Shown: piece after piece, positions 60,272-64,000 of the stretch | How positions within the stretch are numbered: the first letter of the stretch is position 1 | How the letters are laid out: every line of letters starts with the position of its first letter | NCBI GenBank assembly: GCA_022829145.1 | Contig: CM040747.1 | Coordinates: forward strand, 2,005,448-2,069,447 | From: Albula goreensis | Lineage: Eukaryota > Chordata > Actinopteri > Albuliformes > Albulidae | Direction: 5' to 3' | DNA: 64,000 bases | The notes under the pieces: model-generated | What the model was told of the DNA's origin: nothing | Database searches by the model: none | Seen by the model: the letters and a program-made list of their open reading frames with translations, nothing else | Program-made: the position numbers and the translations under genes

Positions 60272-62229
60272 AGTAAGGACAAAACGCGACTTCCTCTGAT
60301 GGTGAAAGTCCTTTCTGAGCACCTGTAGCACACCCAGACTAAGCCACAATCAGGCATGGCGCTCTGTGTTAGGCTATTACATGTCCATCATAATTATGCA
60401 CATTTACTTACCTGCATGTTCAGCATATGTCTTAAAGTTATCAAAAGCCCACAAAGAAAAGGTCAACACATGCTCTTGGGTACCAGATCCAAGACTAAAT
60501 GATCAACACTTTGCTAGATTGAATCAAAGAAACATAGTCACTGCCACTGTTTTAAATCCTAAGCTCTATAATTCGGACGATGCCTAGAGGCACCAACACA
60601 AGACAGGGTGAACAGAAAGTAATTCTGTCTTATTCAAGAAGACTCATTTTGTATAATGGCATATACAGAGAAAGTAATTTTTTGTATATGCCATTAATGA
60701 TTCTAAGTTTGTTTGACGGGGTCCTGGCCTTAGTCTTTTTTAGAGTATTTATTTTGTCTATTTTTGCAGGATATTTTCTGATTTGCGGTGAGGTAGAGCC
60801 AGCAGTAGATAGTCCATCCTTCATTGAGAACCTTTCTCTGGAGCTCATATTTCTCAGGCGAACATGACCCTGCCGGCCTCTCCCTCTCATGAGTGTTTGA
60901 TAAGAGACGTTATGTAATACCCAAAGTCTCAGGGAAGTCATTAGTCCCTCAGAGGGAACCCCTGAGTGCCACACTCACATACGGTACATTTGTGAATGGT
61001 GCGGTTCTTACAAAAACTCTAATAACTGGTCCAGCACTAACATGACATGCCTTTAGCAAGGACAGTTTAACAGAATTACATTTATTACGTTCATCTTATT
61101 ACATTTATCTTCATTTAATGGGTCTCCACACCCAAGCTAAAAATGATTAAAATCTACACAAGGTCAGTAAAGGTAAAATAGGTGAAATAAGGGTTAAATA
61201 AGAGATATGAATACATAAAACAACGGATGCATTGCCTGTGTCACAGAAAGGAACAACGGCAGCCTTCTGCCCAAAAAGGCTAAAGTACAGTCTGCTATTA
61301 AGCTACCTGTTTTTGCACAGAAAAGAGCATCTTTCTGCATAGGGAAGCGAAATCTCACTCCACATGAGTGCTGTTATTGAATTGGCAAAGGCTGCGCAGT
61401 TTTTCATAAGCAATTTGAGACTTTGTGTGGAGCTGCTGTGACAAATTGTGTTTGTTTTATTTGTGCGCTGAGTTCTGTGCCAAGTGTAATTTCAATAATT
61501 GGGAGAGTTCGGAACTGACGTCACGGGCCGGGAAATCAATGTATCTCCTGATGATTCTGCTTTCAAGGCTGCACGCGGTCTATTCTCAAAAATGAAAGCG
61601 TGGGGGAAAAGACATTCTGATTGCTACCAAAATATCATGTTGTACAAACAGAGAAAGAGTTGTCAATGGCCTAAAATAAACGCGTTTTTGATTTTGTTCT
61701 GATTGCATATTTCTACCAAGAGAGGAGAGGGGGATAAAATGTATTTCTTAATTTGTTGTTTTAAAGAAAATAACTATCAACATTAACAAAGCGACTTCAG
61801 AACTCAAGACAAGACAGATGGTATTTTTTGCAGCTGTCAACACGTGGTGCACAACCGTTATTTCAGACAAACATGTCAGAGTTCAGTTTCAAGTCCTCCA
61901 TTCCAGCTCTGCGCACATCTGTATATTATGTGACTGCGCTGGAAATGATTCTGTATTTTCAGTGAGAAGACTCATCCTATTGTTTTTTAACCTGCAATAA
62001 CCTTCCCTCACCCAATCAGTCACCCAGAAGAAAATAAAATGAGTGAAGAAATCCAGCCCAGTGCATGAACGAGATAATAACTGCCAAAGGGTCATTTCTT
62101 TCTTTTTTAAAGCTAATTATAGGTTGCATAAGCATTTAAATTGGAATTCATACTTTCTCTAGGTTGCAGTAACTATAGAAACCTGATGGGTGCTCGGCTA
62201 GTTTTACAGTACCCTCACATTTAAAAAGC
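60272..62229. other. Intergenic, one hairpin, no gene seen
   Basis: Unique AT-rich DNA. An inverted repeat with a 12-bp perfect stem (AATGGCATATAC / GTATATGCCATT) and 17-nt loop lies at 60,655-60,695. 61,300-61,700 may be regulatory. No coding exon was recognised. Confidence 0.4.
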
Positions 62230-62940
62230 TGCGTGCCGCGTGCTATTAGTTTGGAGAAACTGCCACGCGCCAGAGCCACAGCATTCTGAGAATCCATGCG
62301 GTGCCATCCGTGCGGTGCCAGGTTGTTATCTTATCCGTGCTACAGTGCTTTGCATTGCATCAGAGAACAACATTGCAAGTGACAAGGTCAAGAAATGAGT
62401 TTGTTAGTCTTGCTTAACATTTAAATCGGAGGGCAAGATCCTTCTGCTGGTGCTTATTATTCCACTTGCGCCCACGGAAACGCGGTCCCCTTTGGCTGGC
62501 TTGTCACCTCGTGCTATAACGCGCCCAGGAAGACAGCCCCCCGGCCCGGCTTTGCCAAAAGCCGTCTGAAGCTTCTCCCACTGGATCACAGGCTAATGTA
62601 AATGACGGGGTGTTTTTCCCTGAGTGGGAAGATAATGGCGAACATGGACATTAATATTTATCATTAGCCTTTCATTATGCATTTCCTGGACCGTTGCATT
62701 CATGATTTTGCGCTTTTCAGATATTAGGTGAAATGGTAATTACTGTGTCTTTAAGAAGAGATGCCTCTCAAAGCTCTCCCTTCATTATGAACCATCTGGA
62801 GGGAGTGGGGACCTCGGAGAGGAACACTGATGTCTCAGTGTCCTTGTATAGTAACCACTATTTACCAAGCAGCGCATTACTGTCGGCGGTATGGACCGTG
62901 GGCATGGATGGGGACGAGTGTCACAACCAGGGAAATTAAA
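62230..62940. other. Candidate conserved non-coding block
   Basis: About 700 bp of unique DNA alternating GC-rich parts (GCGCCCAGGAAGACAGCC, CCCGGCCCGGCTTTGCC) with homeodomain-rich parts (GGACATTAATATTTATCATT, CCTTTCATTATGCATTTCC, GGTAATTACTG). No supported reading frame. With the 63.4-63.7 kb block it could belong to a developmental regulatory domain. Confidence 0.3.
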
Positions 62941-63329
62941 ACTATATCTGTGACAAAAATAAACACACACCCTTACAAGGGGCAATTATGGGGGGAAAAC
63001 CATTATTAAAGCTATAGTGGTTCTGACTTCATGACATAGCATCAATGCACAGATAGGGGAAGGGAAGAGGGCGAATCGGTGCCAATTTTAGGGTATGTCA
63101 GAAAATATCCTGTTGCATAAACAAAGACGACTGGCTTTATAATGGTTTCGTGGAATTGCTGAACACTCCTCACTCACACTTCTGTTAATTTTCACCCCTC
63201 CTGAAATGAAAACCAGTCACTGTAGTTCCACCTCACGTCTGCATTAAATTTAATAAGACGGCATCACCTCGGCAGCCCTCACTACGTGGTCTTATCCTAT
63301 TTATGTCTCAGTAAGAGAATATGCGTTAT

Positions 63330-63330
<1 letters not shown>

Positions 63331-63360
<30 letters not shown>
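63331..63360 (+). repeat. Poly(A) tract
   Basis: An uninterrupted run of about 30 A. No SINE or LINE body precedes it that I can identify. It lies 16 bp before a TATA-like box. Confidence 0.95.
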
Positions 63361-63375
63361 CACCCGAGAGAAGAA

Positions 63376-63692
63376 TATATAAGGAGCTCCCTGATGACCG
63401 TAAATTAAACGGCTATTTTTAGTTCTCGCCTTTATAATAAGAATAAAGTCCCTCTAACGCCCCCCGCCGCCTCCCTTCGTCCTGGCGATTTGGGAGTTGC
63501 TGTCAAAATCTTCTTTCAAGTATTTGTCTTTTTCATAGTCCGCCTTGAGGCCCGGCACTTTTCTTCAAGATGAATCGTGAGCAAGTGATGAGACGAGAAA
63601 TCGTGCCTTTCCCCTCGCTGGCGCGCAGCCTGCGCAGTGCGTGTGCGCGCGCTTGCCACAGGGGAGCGCTTCCCGATTCGAATACGAATTCT
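63376..63692 (+). other. Candidate promoter and first coding exon (speculative)
   Basis: TATATAAG at 63,376-63,383 is followed, about 185 bp on, by an ATG at 63,570 opening 41 codons (MNREQVMRREIVPFPSLARS at the start). The frame reaches a strong donor, TTCT|GTAAGT, with GT at 63,693. The CpG-rich part 63,620-63,660 has NRF1-like TGCGCAGTGCG. I recognise no family in the peptide, and an earlier ATG in the putative leader (near 63,393) argues against it. It may instead be a regulatory element. Confidence 0.18.
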
Positions 63693-64000
63693 GTAAGTCC
63701 CATGATCTGCGATGTTTGAAGATGAACTTGGAGTAGAAAGGCTCAAGGCTGAGCGCTGGACGTGGTAACAAATGTATAACAAGTACTCTACACACAGCGA
63801 GGAAAGTGCAGAGGTGTTTATCTCACAGTAGCTGGAACTGATTGAGTCGAATATATTAGGCCATATTAGTTAATCGCATGCATTTGTAAAGCGCTTAAAC
63901 ATAGTAAATGTTGCATAAATACTTAATGCTAAGCATGCGTTATATAGTCAAGTGGAATTAGCTTAACTCAGCATGTTACTCAAAATCACAAAACGCAATT
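63693..64000. other. Intergenic, right edge
   Basis: AT-rich unique DNA to the window end. If the preceding stretch is an exon this would be its intron. No acceptor or further exon was recognised. Confidence 0.4.

Noticed and set aside
1-64000. Endogenous virus or virus-like element
   Set aside because: No capsid, polymerase, integrase or envelope-like reading frame and no paired terminal repeats were seen. The dispersed repeat at 14.8 and 36 kb could be a solo LTR, but nothing in it proves that.

Overview
This is ray-finned fish nuclear DNA, almost certainly teleost. It holds one gene I can name with confidence, and it is cut by the left edge. The fish assignment rests on a peripherin gene with vertebrate type III intermediate-filament exon structure, tRNA-derived SINEs with the tail common in fish, a decayed Tc1-like transposon, and abundant CA/GT microsatellites and minisatellites. 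I cannot name the species.

Layout. (1) 1-6,060, minus strand: the 5' part of a peripherin gene (prph). Exon 1 is 5,252-5,775 and exon 2 is 629-689. A TATA promoter lies just upstream at 5,921-5,927. Intron 1 is 4.56 kb and contains a 22-bp minisatellite, two RFX X-box-like sites and a CpG-rich patch with a plus-strand splice donor. Exon 3 onward lies off the left edge. (2) 6,061-8,762: upstream flank with a short telomere-like tract, a SINE and a long pyrimidine tract. (3) 8,763-25,833: a minisatellite belt of five unrelated arrays with periods of 31, 33, 32, 32 and 33 bp, ending in a 4.26-kb array of about 129 copies. (4) 25,834-64,000: a stretch with no recognisable coding gene. It contains a 76-bp satellite (32.9-34.8 kb, with an outlying piece at 51.8 kb), a 32-bp array (56.4-57.4 kb), smaller arrays, SINE pieces, a Tc1-like relic, a promoter-like repeat present also at 14.8 kb, and several blocks that read like conserved non-coding DNA. 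Two exon-like sites (60.2 kb and 63.4-63.7 kb) are speculative.

Minisatellite arrays make up roughly 17% of the window. The long open reading frames inside them, up to 1,485 codons, come from repeat units whose frames lack stops and should not be read as genes. The most interesting points are the recurrence of 5' splice-site-like motifs in five otherwise unrelated arrays on the same strand, the promoter-like dispersed module, and the X-box sites in prph intron 1. No virus-like element, CRISPR array or new enzymatic system could be supported.
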